Assembly: GCA_003640385.1 (NCBI GenBank)
Contig: RCAB01000210.1
Span: forward strand, 39,030-103,029
DNA from: Setaria digitata
Taxonomy: Eukaryota > Nematoda > Chromadorea > Rhabditida > Setariidae
DNA: 64,000 nucleotides
Direction: 5' to 3'
Below the pieces are notes generated by a model. It searched no databases. It worked only from the letters and a program-made list of their open reading frames with translations, and was not told the DNA's origin. A program made the translations under genes and the position numbers. Shown in pieces: positions 1 to 13,200 of this stretch. Each line of letters opens with the position of its first letter. Within the stretch, counting starts at the first letter, position 1.

Positions 1-356
1 TCAAACTTTTATTTCTCTTTGATTGTTTCGTGTTTTCCATTTATAACCTAACCTTTGTTATGTTTTAGAAAATATACGAACCTTTAATATTTTCTTCTAT
101 AACACTATTTCAGTTTTAGTTTTATGCCTTCTGTCATTATTTTTAAAGTCTTTTGTTGTTATCTAGGTTCTGATGTCCTGTCATAGTTCTTTTTGATGTT
201 AAGAATTATTTCCATGTCCAGAAAATTTGTGAACTGTTTGTGAAGGATGAAAGCTAGGATATTTCGAAATAGAATGATATTGTTTTAAACAGAAGTCAAA
301 ATCAGGTTCTTGTATAATCGCTAAGGAATGACTTGGAACATTCCTTATATTGTTAG

Positions 357-3300
357 ATCCTCTTGAGTATGAACTGAAAATCGATTATTGTAGTTTCGTT
401 GCCGGCGTCATTCAGCGAGAGCGACTTCCAGCATTTGAACGCCTGTTGTGGCGAGCTTGCCGTGGCAATGTTTTCCTGCGACAGTCTGAGATATCGGAAC
501 CACTTATCGATGCTGTCACTGTAAACTTTCATTTCGTCTTTTTATTGCTATAATTATTACTGTACTATGAGTTGTTTTCTTATTAAATGTTTTTTTCAAG
601 TTAAAAGTCTTTTGCCATGCTTCTGTATGATTATGATGATTACGGTGAAGCATTTCCTCTTTGATTTACTCATAAATAATCAAACCGTATTTTTCAGGGG
701 GATCCAATTATCAATTCTGTATTTATTGTATTTTTCCAAGGTGATCAGTTGAAAACTCGCGTCAAAAAAATTTGCGAAGGGTATGTTTACAGAATATGTG
801 AAAAAAAAAAAAAAAAAAAAATGAGGCATTTTCCCAGCTCCTATCCTCTTTTTGTTTTTTTTTTTTTCATTCTAGTTTTCGAGCCACTCTTTATCCATGT
901 CCGGATACTCCACAAGAACGACGGGAGATGTCGATAGGTGTAATGACCCGTATTGAAGATCTGAAAACTGTTTTGGGGCAAACACAAGATCATCGACATC
1001 GTGTGCTTGTTAGTCCTTTCTTCGATGTCTTTGATTAGTTAATTTTCTTAGTTTTCCTAAAGTAAAGTCAGTTCCTTCAAAATATTTTGAAAGATTTTTT
1101 GCTGCGAAAAATCTGAACACTCTTGGCCTGTTCCACCTTTTTTTTAGGTTGCTGCTGCTAAAAATGTACGGATGTGGCTGACGAAAGTGCGTAAAATTAA
1201 ATCCATTTACCATACACTTAATTTATTTAACTTGGATGTCACCCAGAAATGTCTGATTGCTGAATGTTGGTGTCCGGTAGCTGATTTAAATCGCATTCAG
1301 TTAGCTCTCAAAAGGGGAACGGTTGGTTTAACATTGTTTTTCTCCCAATTTCCAGTTTAGAACAGCTTGGAATTTTCAGAATTTACCACGTTGATCACTA
1401 TATAACAGTTACAAATTTTGTCATTTTAAATGTTTCTATTTTAGGAAGAATCAGGAAGTACAGTACCATCAATTCTAAATCGTATGTCAGGTATAACAGA
1501 AGCACCTCCGACTTTCCATCGTGTTAACAAGTTCACTCGTGGTTTCCAAAATATTGTTGATGCCTATGGCATTGCGTCATATCGCGAGATTAATCCGGGT
1601 ATAGTAATTTCCAAATTCTATAGCAAACATGTAAATAATGTGAAATTTCTTAAACAAAAATGTGAACTCGAGCAATTCGACTTTTCAATAAATCCCAGAA
1701 AAAAATTTTTTTCTCATAGAAAAATAGAAATTTGCAATAAAGTCACTTTAAAAAATATTTTTTAGCTCCGTATACAATAATTACTTTCCCATTTCTTTTT
1801 GCTGTTATGTTTGGTGATTGTGGCCATGGACTTGTTATGCTTTTATGCGCCCTTTTTTTCATATATCGAGAAAAACAGTTGGAAGCAGCTCGAATAAATG
1901 ATGAGGTTCTTACATCTATTATTAATTAGATATTATCTTGGATCGGGAGGTAAATAATCAACCGTGACGTTAAGTAATCGCCTCTTATATTGTGAATTTC
2001 TGTAGAGCCTGATGTGAAATGGGTTTTATGCATAATTTAAATTTACTAAATTTCGACTTTATACAAGTTTCATTATGTTCAATAGTATTTGTTTTTAAAA
2101 GACTTTCAGATTTTCCAAACATTTTTTAATGGTCGTTATGTTATATTCTTGATGGGTTGCTTCTCGGTGTACACCGGAGTGATCTATAATGATGCTTATA
2201 GTAAATCGTTCAATTTATTTGGAAGTTCGTGGCGAAACATATATACAGATTTAAGCAAATATGACTCTGAGCAAGAACTCATGCTTACACCACAGTGGGC
2301 ATATTACAATTTGGTTAGAGACTTTTATATTTCTCTTCACTCTTTTTTTAACTTTTCTTTCCATATATTACATTATCACTAATTTCCTCAGCTGTTCGTT
2401 CACTTTCCAGCACACTTTCTATTTCAGTCAATCGGACCTTATCCTCTAGGCGTTGATCCAGTTTGGAATCTTGCTGAAAGTAATAAATTAAGTTTTTTGA
2501 ATTCGATGAAAATGAAAATGTCTGTTATAATTGGTATCGCACAAATGACATTTGGCGTCATGTTGAGTTATGGGAATTACAAGTAAGCTGCAACTCAAAG
2601 CAACTTTTAATGCAAGTTCTAGTCTTAGAAAAAAGAAAACAGAATATTGGGAGGGTTTTCCGTTCCTTTTTTTTTTAATTCTAAGGATGGTTTAGTTCGC
2701 ATTTTTGATTCTGCGATCCTCATTTTTGATTTTTTGAAAAGTCAACTTTGTAGTATGCATTCTAAATGTGTTGGCGTGAAATTTGGTCGAAGAGCTAATA
2801 GAAGCTAGTTTATTTCTGCGTACAAGATTTCTAAGTATGTCTTTTTTTTCAACTGTAGATATTTTGATTCACGTCTGGATATCCTATATATGTTCATCCC
2901 ACAAATGCTATTCCTTGGTTGTATTTTCATTTATCTTTGTCTAGAAATTATTTTCAAATGGTTACTCTTCTCTGCCAAGGTGAGCACTCAGGTTTTTCTA
3001 AGGAAATACATGAAGTTGTTGATGTATTTTATGCTTTATAATCTTGCTAATATTTATGGAGAAGTAATGACGCAATTAAAAATGGGCTTTAATTAGTGGA
3101 TCATAAGATTAAACAGCAAATGTTGGCTTTCTTAAAAGGTAAAGGTTGTTTGGAAGCAATGCTTATCAACCATTAGACACTTTGATTGGGATAGTTGATA
3201 ATTAACCGTTATTAGGTAAGTCATACATTTAATTAATGCACCCCTTGACCTAGTTAACTGGGAACTTATAAAATAAAATTATTAGATGATTGTTACGAAA

Positions 3301-5924
3301 TATTCCAATTTCCTCATGAATTTATGATCTCTTCTAGATCTTCAAATTTTGTCTGGTTGCCATTATATTAGACTTCTATTTTAATAACGTATACCGGCAT
3401 ATTTCAGAGCGGTTATGTTCTGGGTTATGAATATCCATCATCTAATTGCGCTCCATCTTTGCTTATCGGCCTTATTGATATGTTTATGATGAAGAACCGC
3501 CCATCTGGATTTATTGATCCTGAAGGAAATGTTTATCCCCAGTGTCATCTAAGTCTCTGGTATCCAGGTCAAGTGAGTTTTTTTTCCCATCGAATGATGA
3601 CCTATTCTGTAGTTTCATTTGATATTTTTTAGTGTAAGGATTTCTGAAGTCAGATGGGGAGAAAAGATCTACACTTAGATGCATACTGGGGTATTTGTTT
3701 CTGTGCTTTATATTACTGGGTTATTTCTTCACTTTATTTTACTGGATTTTCACTACTTTTCGGTTTGGAAATTAATTAAATTGTGCCTCAACTGCAATTT
3801 GGGTATTTTAGTCGTTCTTTGAAACATTATTTGTGTTAATTGCGGCAACATGCATCCCGATTATGTTATTTGGTAAGCCATACATGCAGTGGAAAGAGCA
3901 CAAACAACGAACTTCACTGGGAACATCGAACTTGGTTTGCAAATTTCAGTATTTAAATGTATTTAATACAAATATTTCTCAGGCGCTGACTGAAAGTGTT
4001 GGAGTTTGAGTCCTTGGGTTTGAAACTGAAGTGAATTAGGTTCATTTTATCAGCTTCCTCTAAATTATTCCGGAACTTAGAAAATCTCCTTAAATTCAGA
4101 ACTTTTATCATGTTGTTAAGTTTCGGTGGAACTTCTCTTCAATTAGTTTAAATTTATTTTTTTAGTGAGGTAGTGTACCTCTGCAGTCATCTCTTTTTAG
4201 GATTATCAAAATGACCTTAATGGTGGTAGCGTTAATTCAGGTACTACTCATTTTACTGCGGAAATATATGCAGTGTATTATGAGCACCGTAGTCGGTTAA
4301 CAATCCCCTGCAAGATAAGCGGTCGGTCAGATCAGTTATTTTTTGAAAAAAAAAAAAAAAAAAAAGAATCAGTCACTCACTTTCTGCTTTGCTGATCCTT
4401 GACTCCTTAAAATTTCAAAATTCAAATGTCTTCAAAAGTTGACATATATATATGTCAACTTTGCAGTTGAAAAGTGTGAGAGTTGTTAACTGTTTCAGCT
4501 GCATATGAGTGTCTGCACTGTTTAAAATTTAATTCCATAATTTTATGAACAAAGAAATGAAAACGTGATTAAAGGCTCCAAGTTTATCCTAATGTATACA
4601 TGTACTGTTTTTATGCTCCCATTATAGTTGTTCATGAATATGCTTTCGTACCGTTTCTGTTAGCAGTTTTTTTGCGTAATGTTGCCTTCTTTTATTTAAA
4701 TATTTTCGAAGTGCACTTCAGTCTTTGTTTTTAGAGTGTCCGTGCTGAATCAAACGGTGACGATGCACATATAATCCATAATGATTCTTCGAGGCCATCG
4801 GCCACTAATGTGGAAGAAAAAGTATTTTCCATCTTTAGTTTTTAATTGTAGGATTTGCATTGTTTTGAAAGAATTTGACAGTTTTTCTTACTTTTGAGAG
4901 ATTTTATATGTTTTGTATTTATTACTTTTCAGAGTTCAATTTATTTTTTAGTTTGACTTTGCTGATATTATGGTTTATCAAGCTATTCACACTATTGAAT
5001 TTGCTCTGGGTTGTGTATCTCATACGGCTTCATATCTACGACTTTGGGCACTTTCGCTTGCTCATGCTCGTAAGTTTTAGCCCTATCTTTTCCATGTGTT
5101 AGCGTCACTTTGTATTTTGTTATAGACAGTTTGAAGCAAATAAACTGTTAAGGAATAACTTTTAAAAGTAGCCGAAAAAGGGAAGAAAAGTAAGGAGTGA
5201 AGATTCGAGTATAAAAAAAAAAGTGAAATTGTATAGCAGTGAATTTGCTGTTTCGATGATAGATATAAGGTTTGTTTGGTCCATAAAAACGGAAAAATTT
5301 CTACACAGATCATAGAGTAAAATTCTGTTGCGAATGTAAATTTTTGTTTCATGTCATGAACAAAAGATCATGCTAATATGCCCTTTGTTACTTCGTATTT
5401 TACAGAGTTGTCCGATGTCTTATGGACGATGGTTTTCCGTCAAGCTTTTATGCTAAATGGTTACATGGGAGCTGTAGCGACATATGTTCTATTTTTTGTA
5501 TTTGCTTCTCTTTCATTTTCAATTTTAGTTTTAATGGAAGGTCTCAGCGCTTTTCTACACGCCCTTCGTCTTCACTGGTGCGTGTTTTTTTTTTCGTTCA
5601 TATTGCATTATCAAAAGTTTTAAGGCATATTTTTCAGTCTTATAATTCTTCCATCAGAAATTAGAGGTAAACATTTTAATTTATGGCATTAATTAGTAAC
5701 CTTCATAGTGACTGATTTTTTACATTTACGTTCATGTATTTATTTACTCGGCCCTTAAATTTTGCACTTAAAAAAAAAAATCGAATTCATACAAAAGCTA
5801 AAAGTTTTCGATCTTCAGGGTTGAATTTCAAAGCAAATTCTACAAAGGACTTGGTTATGCCTTTGTTCCTTTTTCATTCGATAAAATTCTGGATGAGGCC
5901 CGCTCCGCTGAAGAAAATATATAA
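357..5924 (+). CDS. V-type proton ATPase 116 kDa subunit a (5' partial)
   Basis: Membrane subunit a of the V-ATPase Vo sector, which carries the half-channels for proton translocation into acidic compartments. Fifteen exons join in phase: 357-520, 698-780, 876-1008, 1148-1321, 1445-1598, 1766-1905, 2110-2313, 2428-2582, 2859-2979, 3408-3572, 3812-3934, 4735-4821, 4952-5069, 5406-5577, 5819-5924 (TAA at 5922). They encode about 698 residues; the family is about 830, so roughly the first 130-150 residues lie upstream of the window. Hallmarks seen: [25 protein letters not shown], and the conserved Arg in [17 protein letters not shown] that is essential for proton transport in the family. The C-terminus ends [21 protein letters not shown] possible extra exon lies at about 4201-4240. 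Nematodes have several a paralogues and I cannot say which this is. Confidence 0.97.
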
Positions 5925-6803
5925 TATTTCTCCGTTCGGTGTCTATAAATCTCTCGTTCCAGATTTGAGAGTATTTGCATAATTTATTGGAGTCATTTTT
6001 GTTTCGATTATGTTCAGTATTTTCTAATTAGGGTAGTGGCCCACGTATAGTATCAATATTCTTGCTTATGAAACGATAGATCTGTAATTTATGGACAATT
6101 TTAGTTTTTATATATGGATCCTTCGTTGCGAAAAATTCTAATGTACAAAACTGCATTTAATTTGTCATAAATTGTGCTTGTCTCCATCGACTTTTCATTT
6201 TTAGCTTGGTTCTTTGTTGCAGTCGTTTTCCTTCACAAATTCTTTTGAGATACGATGATATGGAGTTCCCATTCCTCATATCTCTCTTTTGATTCGGCTG
6301 GTTTCTGTTGTCCAAGGTACATCGTCTCATTCTGTATTGTTGTGATGTATAAATATCTATACTGTCTTTAAATTGTGCAATAATTTGTTGAAAAAAGAAA
6401 CGATATGAAAAAGAGCAAAATATGAAAAATTAGGCTTCAGTTTGAATTTCAGTCTAATAATAGAATTTCTCTCTCGTAAATGAGCTCAAAGTGGCATTTA
6501 AAGAGTGTTGATGGGATTATGGGATTTTCGAGGAAAAGTAAGTCCGTCAGTGGTAATTTAATTTACCATTGAGAACAATTGTTTAAGGCGATCAAAATGA
6601 ACTGGTATATATATATATATATAAAATATTTTAGCTCCAGTGATTATAGGGGTAAATACGTCAAGGATAAAATTTTAATCAAGAGATAGCATATAAATCG
6701 ATTATTGCTTCCTGGCAATTGTGGATAATGGGAACGAGTAATTCTGTTAGAGTTTATTCCACAAATTGATTGCAACAATTTTGCATCAAGCTTAAAAATG
6801 AGT
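5925..6803. other. intergenic between convergent genes
   Basis: Spacer between the 3' ends of the V-ATPase gene (+) and the kinase gene (-). It is AT-rich with a short (TA)n run near 6607-6622. I see no exon in it. Confidence 0.6.
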
Positions 6804-9597
6804 TTACGGCAAGTCTTCATTTGGAATATTGCTTTCTTCTTGTGGCACGCGTCGATCGCGGTCTTGTCGACGGTGGCAAACGTGATAAGCTGTTTTCAAG
6901 ATATCCGGCACGTCGTTTTCTCCTTCATCAAATGCGATTTCCTGCGCCAGTGGTATGTCTTCCGGAATGACTACATTAGCAGCTGTAAAATGGAATTCCT
7001 TTCAAATGAATCTTAAATTTTCGTAGAATAATGTCATTTATCTATCCAGTATTTCGGAAAGGTAAAGAACTCGCTTTAGTTAAAGATGTAACTCATAACA
7101 GTGATCGCATACGGGGCTTTTTATCTCAATCAGTATATTATTATCAAATTGACTAGTTTGTCACAGTGGTCTGTTCATCTAATCTGAATCAATTTTTTCT
7201 ATCCACATTTCATGCAATTTTCTTTTCGGCCTGAATTCGATCAGAAAGAAACTTGCGTTTTACATTAGTCGGACTAGCTGATTTTGAAGACGAAGTGTAA
7301 GATTTTTTCAATGACGATGATTCTTCTTGCGTTTCACTTTCTGATGCAACCTCCCAATCATATGGTTCGTTGAACTGATACTGTTTTCCTATCATTGGTG
7401 ATACCATCTGAAGAGTGTTCATTAATGAGAAATTCTCAGAGAAATCTTCATGTAACTGAACAATCAGTTCAAGGAAGTTGAAGTTTTGGATGAAAATATG
7501 AGAAGAAATTGGTGTTAATTTAGAGTGATACAATTTTCTTCAATGTTGCTATTATCAAAAAATTTGGTAAGTACCAGTTTATACATGTGAAGGTAATCGG
7601 GCCTATCCGCGTAACGTAGTTTACGAAGGTGTTCTAAAATTTTTTCATAAAATTCCATATTTCCTTTTGAGAGAAGTTCCTTATCAGAAACAGATTCTTT
7701 AAGGTAAAGGATACGATCTTCTCGTGTTGCTTTACCCCATGGTAGATGGTTGCTTCTCAAATCAATCAACATATACATTAGTGACCATAGGTCATCAACG
7801 CGACCCTGAAACTTTTCGTTCATTTACTCTGTTCTTCAGGTGCTAGATTAATCAAGCAAAATGCATGTCATATCATTTCATTTTCATCATTTTGAATTTG
7901 TTTATTTTCTGATAACGAAACATTTTAGTATTCATTCAATTAAATTATAGAAGCAGATATGTTTTAAAAGACAGCCTTAAGGATATTAAGAGAAATCTAA
8001 AAGCCTATCAGTTCGTTTGTTCTTTAACCTGTTCATGACGTTTATGAGTATTTACTGAACAATATCGTAGTGTTCCACGAAGTAGGACCTGTAAAGTAGT
8101 TCAGTATCATCTCATCCTTTGTTCAAGATCTTTTGTGACAGAAATTATATTTTATATTAGGAGATCTAATATAAAGATTTCCAACAATTCTGGATTCTTC
8201 AAATTGTTCGAAATTTTTGGAATTTAATGAACCCGCTTCCTCGGTTGTCTGATAAGCCAACGTTTGTTGCTATAAATTGCGTATTTTCGAACCATCCCAT
8301 AGTCTAGCAAATACATGATGTGACGATCAGCAGCAGATGGTGATATGGCTATATTACTTGGTTTTATATCTCGGTGTACAAAGCCAATTTCATGCAACTG
8401 TAATTCCGGATCATGAAAAAACAAAAAGGAAAAAAACTATTAGAACATGAAAAGATGTGTTGAAACCTTCAAAGATACAGAATACGTTTTGAAAAAAAAA
8501 AAAAAAAAAACCAATCGTAATTTTATGAATTGCGGAAAATTTCACTACAATTTGGGAGCAAATACCTGTAATTTTATCATACCTGCTTAATAGCGTATAA
8601 ACTTAGAATTGCAATACGAAGTGTTGTACTTTCGCTGAATGTTGTCAAATTTTTCATGTGTTTCAGTGTGATTAAATCCGGACCACATAATGTCATCACC
8701 ATGTAACTTTGAAATTATTTCAGTTGAAAATTTCAATTTCACAATCTATTTATGACTCATTAAGTAACAAGAAAGAACTGCTAAATCTTGCATGGAATTG
8801 AACACAAAATATATCTCTTGTCTTTTATTCTTTCGTGAATTTTTATATTTCAGATTTCATTCTTTTCATCGTTAAAAAGTCACTGAATATTGGTTGCACC
8901 TCGAAGAACAGAGAGAAGGATCAATTCGCTGACCTGTACGTTTCTCTTTTACCAGAATACAACAAGCGTACGGTGTATTTACGATGCTGTAGCTGTTTTA
9001 ATACTTCAACTTCTAATTTCAAAATACTGTCTGCTGCAGAATTTGATTCAGCCTGTAATTAACTGTTATTCAGTCATTCTGTAGCGAGAATGTTGTATTG
9101 TTGGCATACTGTTATCTGATTTTGGAAATTTATTTCCTAACATACCTGAATTCAACTTTCAACAATTTCGAACATACTTTAAGAGCTCCACTGATCAGTG
9201 GATCTTTTATGCTTTGCACCTCGTAAACTGCTCCGTATGCACCGGTTCCTAAAATTCTTCTTACCATCCAACGTGCTCCAACTACCTAAACTCTGGGATT
9301 TTGTTCCTTTTACAAACTTTCAACAGTGTAGTTTATAACTATGAAGATGATAAAAGAACATGTAGTATTTCATATTATCTCGATTTGAACTAATAATACC
9401 TGTAATATTTAAAGAGTGACGCTCTATGATTGTGAAAAATCGAGATTCATGATGGAAAACTAAAGCAAAATAAGATAGTTTTGATGAAATGCTTTTTTGT
9501 ATTTTGGACATTTTCACGAACAAAAGTAATTTTTCTCTACCTTGCCATTAGGAAACTGTACAAGTTTTGATTCACTTCTTCCATCAAAAGAGTTCAT
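6804..9597 (-). CDS. CK1/TTBK-family protein kinase
   Basis: Serine/threonine kinase of the casein kinase 1 superfamily, closest to the nematode-expanded tau-tubulin kinase-like group. Exons from the start: 9597-9541, 9285-9178, 9052-8934, 8706-8583, 8397-8233, 8088-8029, 7805-7575, 7455-7338 (or on to a stop at 7210), and probably 6982-6804. Motifs seen: glycine loop GTGAYGAVYEV, ALK lysine, alpha-C Glu in LKLEVEVLKQL, catalytic loop HRDIKPSN, DYG in place of DFG, then LLRGTLRYCSVNTHKRHEQG and GRVDDLWSLMYML, typical of this group. Catalytic residues look intact, so activity is plausible. The C-terminus is uncertain. Reading on from EPYDWE gives a Ser/Lys-rich tail stopping at 7210; splicing at 7338 to 6982 gives an acidic tail starting ANVVIPEDIPLAQE and stopping at 6804. 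The exon after MYKL could also begin at other acceptors. Confidence 0.9.
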
Positions 9598-10203
9598 TTT
9601 ACCGCCCAACTTGACAGATATTACTTTCTCAAGCTAACAAAAATAATAAATTGACTGCTCTTTCTTATTTTGCACCTCTTAAATAGCAACAACCTTATAG
9701 AGCATGCAAATTTTGCTAGAAACAGGAAAACGACATAACAGGTTAGGCCATGGGAAAATCATTAGATTTCATTAACATAAGGAGGAATTTATTGTCGATG
9801 AAAAAGGCGGTTCTGTATTTTGGAAGTTTCGAATAGAAGCTAATACTAACTAATGCAGACAATTTTATTTCACTGATGGATTTTTATGAAATTTTGAAAT
9901 CTGAGAAGTAAATTAACATAATTTTGTATACATTAAACGGCCATCAATGACGAGAATTCAAATTAAACCCGTATTCTTTTAACTAAAAAACAAAAACCTT
10001 GGGAGTGAAAGACCGGAATTCCATGACGGTTCCACTTTACGTTTGTTATATTTTAAGTGTACTAAGTTTCGTTAATTCATGCCTTCTATTCTCTTCTGAT
10101 TCCTTCTTTTCTTATACTTTTTTCTTTCTCATAATTTCTCATATTATCAGCAATTTTTACTGCAATGCGATTAAATTACATAATTTGAAGCACAAAGATT
10201 TAT
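9598..10203. other. intergenic
   Basis: AT-rich spacer between two minus-strand genes. It should hold the kinase promoter or 5' UTR and the 3' UTR of the BTB gene. An acceptor-like TTTGTTAG lies just upstream of the kinase ATG, near 9635. Nothing else is recognised. Confidence 0.5.
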
Positions 10204-13200
10204 TTAAAGCAAATAAGGCATTTTTTTGACCGAAGTAATGAAACGCTTCAATTTCAGTGCACTTCTCATAAAATGACCAATCTGATATCGACCGTATTTT
10301 GATTGTTCGTGATATTTGTCCATCAGAGTTTCGTTGCTTCTCATTATCTGCAACAAATGATCATTTCTGATGTAAGATAAATATATGAGAAAGAATAAGG
10401 TAAAAGAGGACCTGATCAGCGAGCAAAGAAATTGCCACTCTTTTAGCGTGAGGTAACGCTCCATATGGTGCACTGAACACTGATATCAATGCCTTGAAAC
10501 TCTCTTCAACAATAACATTCTCATCCTTACTCTGAAGGAAAAAAGTGAAATGATTTTTTGACGTGTAGAAAGTTTTGAAACGGCTTACAAAGGTGAATGA
10601 TGAGAATGCTTTGATTTTGGTAACTTATACCGTTCCACTCACTGCAATGACTTTACAAGGCATATAATAATATTCAGGTATATATTTATGAAGAATTTAA
10701 AAGAAAATTCCAGGACTGTTATGAAGAGTAATAGAAATATGTTGCATTTCGCATTTTAAGCCTTGAAATTTTATAAAATTAAAAAGGCAGCAAAATGAGA
10801 AGAAAAATTTGAACCTTTTCGAATTGGAGAAGATTTTTGACAATTAATTTCTGCCATTCCATAAAAATTCTAACTAACTGCTCACGATCGATCAACAGCG
10901 AAAGAACACGACCCACTCGTGCAAAGCCATTATAATTTGGTAGTATTATTTCACCCGTATACAAATAAGTGAGCAACTGAAATATTGAAAGAAAAGTTAA
11001 CAAAATTTCAGTATTTCAAAATCGAAATAATAAAAGCCTGGGAACTTACAAACTTCATGTCATCATCTGTTAAGTAAGGAAAAATGATGCGATCCTCGTT
11101 GTCTATAACAAGAAGCTGATCAGTTGGAAGGGAACATTTCTCTCTTAGGATACCATCCAGGACGAATGATCGCTGTTTAAGGATTCTTTTATGGACATGA
11201 TAAGATGTTGCATCGTTACTTGCACCACTTCCTGAAATTCTGTAATTAATTGAATCCATTTCACTCATGTCACCTGTTTGCTACCGTTCTTCACATACAC
11301 CACCTCTTAATTCACCAGCCATCTTGCATCTTTCACTGCCAAAACTTTTTCTTCGAGTTACGATAAGTGTCATTCCGCATTTCGCATAATAGTGCTTGCT
11401 TACCACGCGTGAAAACGAAATCTGAATCCAAACTTTGCCCATTTGCCAGCACTAGTTCTAGCAATTCGTTGTTTCCAGGCTCTCTCATTAGTCTAAAACA
11501 GAAACAAGAAACAACTTGGTAAATCAAGGTTTTAATTTCCTGACAGACACATTTTTACTTGTCTTTCATCTTTCTCACTTCATAGTTCCTCAATTTATGA
11601 GTTTTCCTCGCTGCAATTTAAGTTTAAGCAAGGAATGACAGATTTTGGGTGCAGTTTTTCTGTCTACAAAGATTCCAAAAAAAAAAAAAACCAAAAAAAA
11701 AAAAAATAGTGAAACAGGTTTTAGTGACAAAAGAAGCACTCTATCGATGGTGTTTCCGATATAAGCTCTTCGATATTGAAATAATTTTTGTTAATATTCA
11801 TTGAAATACGTAGAATGATAAATTCGTTGTTCACAGCGAGTTCTTGCAGTGCTGACTGATTTATAAGATTGCTACAGATATAACCAATGCCAAGAGGACT
11901 TTTGAGAAGTTCTTCTGAAACCGAGTTTTTAGCACCTTTGAACTTCTTTCCTCGACATCCTTTCCATAACGATGCTTACTTCTAGTAATTGCTTTTAAGA
12001 TTCCATTTCTTTTCACGCTAAGAGTCACGTGAACATTGGATGCAGGCGGTGGCTTCTGATTCCGTGGAGAATTGTTGCCAATTGCTCCTCGTGGTATTTC
12101 TTTTTCTGGATGCGCTGTAGGTCCGAGGTTCCTCAGCAATAACGACAAGCATTCATCTATGTGGAAATTAGAAACTGTCATCCAGAAATCTTATTTCCAG
12201 CCAAAAACACTTGGACAAGACTAGTTCTTCTTTAAGTTTCTGAAGCTTTCTCTTTAAATAAAGGCACTTGATCAGATGCTGGTTTGGAACCTTGACTGAT
12301 GCGTAGATTGTTCAAGAGGAATGAGACTGTGTTTTGCCAGAATAACAATTTTTTGGAGCAAATGAAAATTAAATGACAAAATAAATAAATTAAATAAATT
12401 AAACAACAAACAAGTACAACAATTAACACATACAAGCTGTAATGCGTGATATTTCTTTCCAATGAGAAATTTGGAAAATGGAACTTAAGCATTAAATAGC
12501 CGTTTGAAATATTCTTATGAAATGTTCCGTCACAGTTTATACATTTTCAAGATTTGAAAAACTTAAGTAATTTTTCTATTTCGTCGATAATAAGCACATT
12601 TCATTCGCATTATTAATTGAATAATTTATCTATGCAGTTTTACTAAAAATTCTTCCTACTTTTAGCAAACCGATTAATAATGAGCAATCAATTATACCTT
12701 TTTCAAGCGTTAATCTGTAACCATAATTCCACCAGACATGACGATGATAGGTAATCATTGGTAAAAAAGACTGTAACGCACTGCCTACTTCACTTAAAGC
12801 CTGAAAAATTAAATTAAAAAAGATAAGAACCTTTCAATTCATATTAACAATTAAAAAATTGCCCGCCGTACCTGTATACTTTCCCGATGGAGTCGGAAAT
12901 CATACTGAAATTGAATATCATCAAATTCCACATCGTCAAATTCATCTAGACTGCGCCCCTTATCGAAATAATTTGGAAGAATATCTAAAAATACCAAAAG
13001 AGAAAGCCAAATATTCCGAATACTTTTCTAGGATTTTTCTGCGTTTTTCAAAAGATTAAGCGTGAATTCTTTCTGCGAGTACTGGGATGAGAGAAGCGTG
13101 GAATGACTGACACAGATCAATTCAGCATCAAATTTACCTTCGTCATGATGAATATGAAGCCACGACTTCTCTTCACCGCAATGTGCAGCAACAGATTTAT

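Noticed and set aside
6798..7016. Plus-strand 72-codon frame with a signal-peptide-like start
   Set aside because: The minus strand over the same DNA has an exon-like open frame with an acceptor and an acidic composition that fits the kinase gene; the plus frame is more likely its shadow.
12190..12320. Minus-strand coiled-coil-like frame in a BTB-gene intron (KVPNQHLIKCLYLKRKLQKL)
   Set aside because: It can be entered in phase, but no donor was found that leaves in phase, and direct splicing of 12698 to 12156 already closes the frame.
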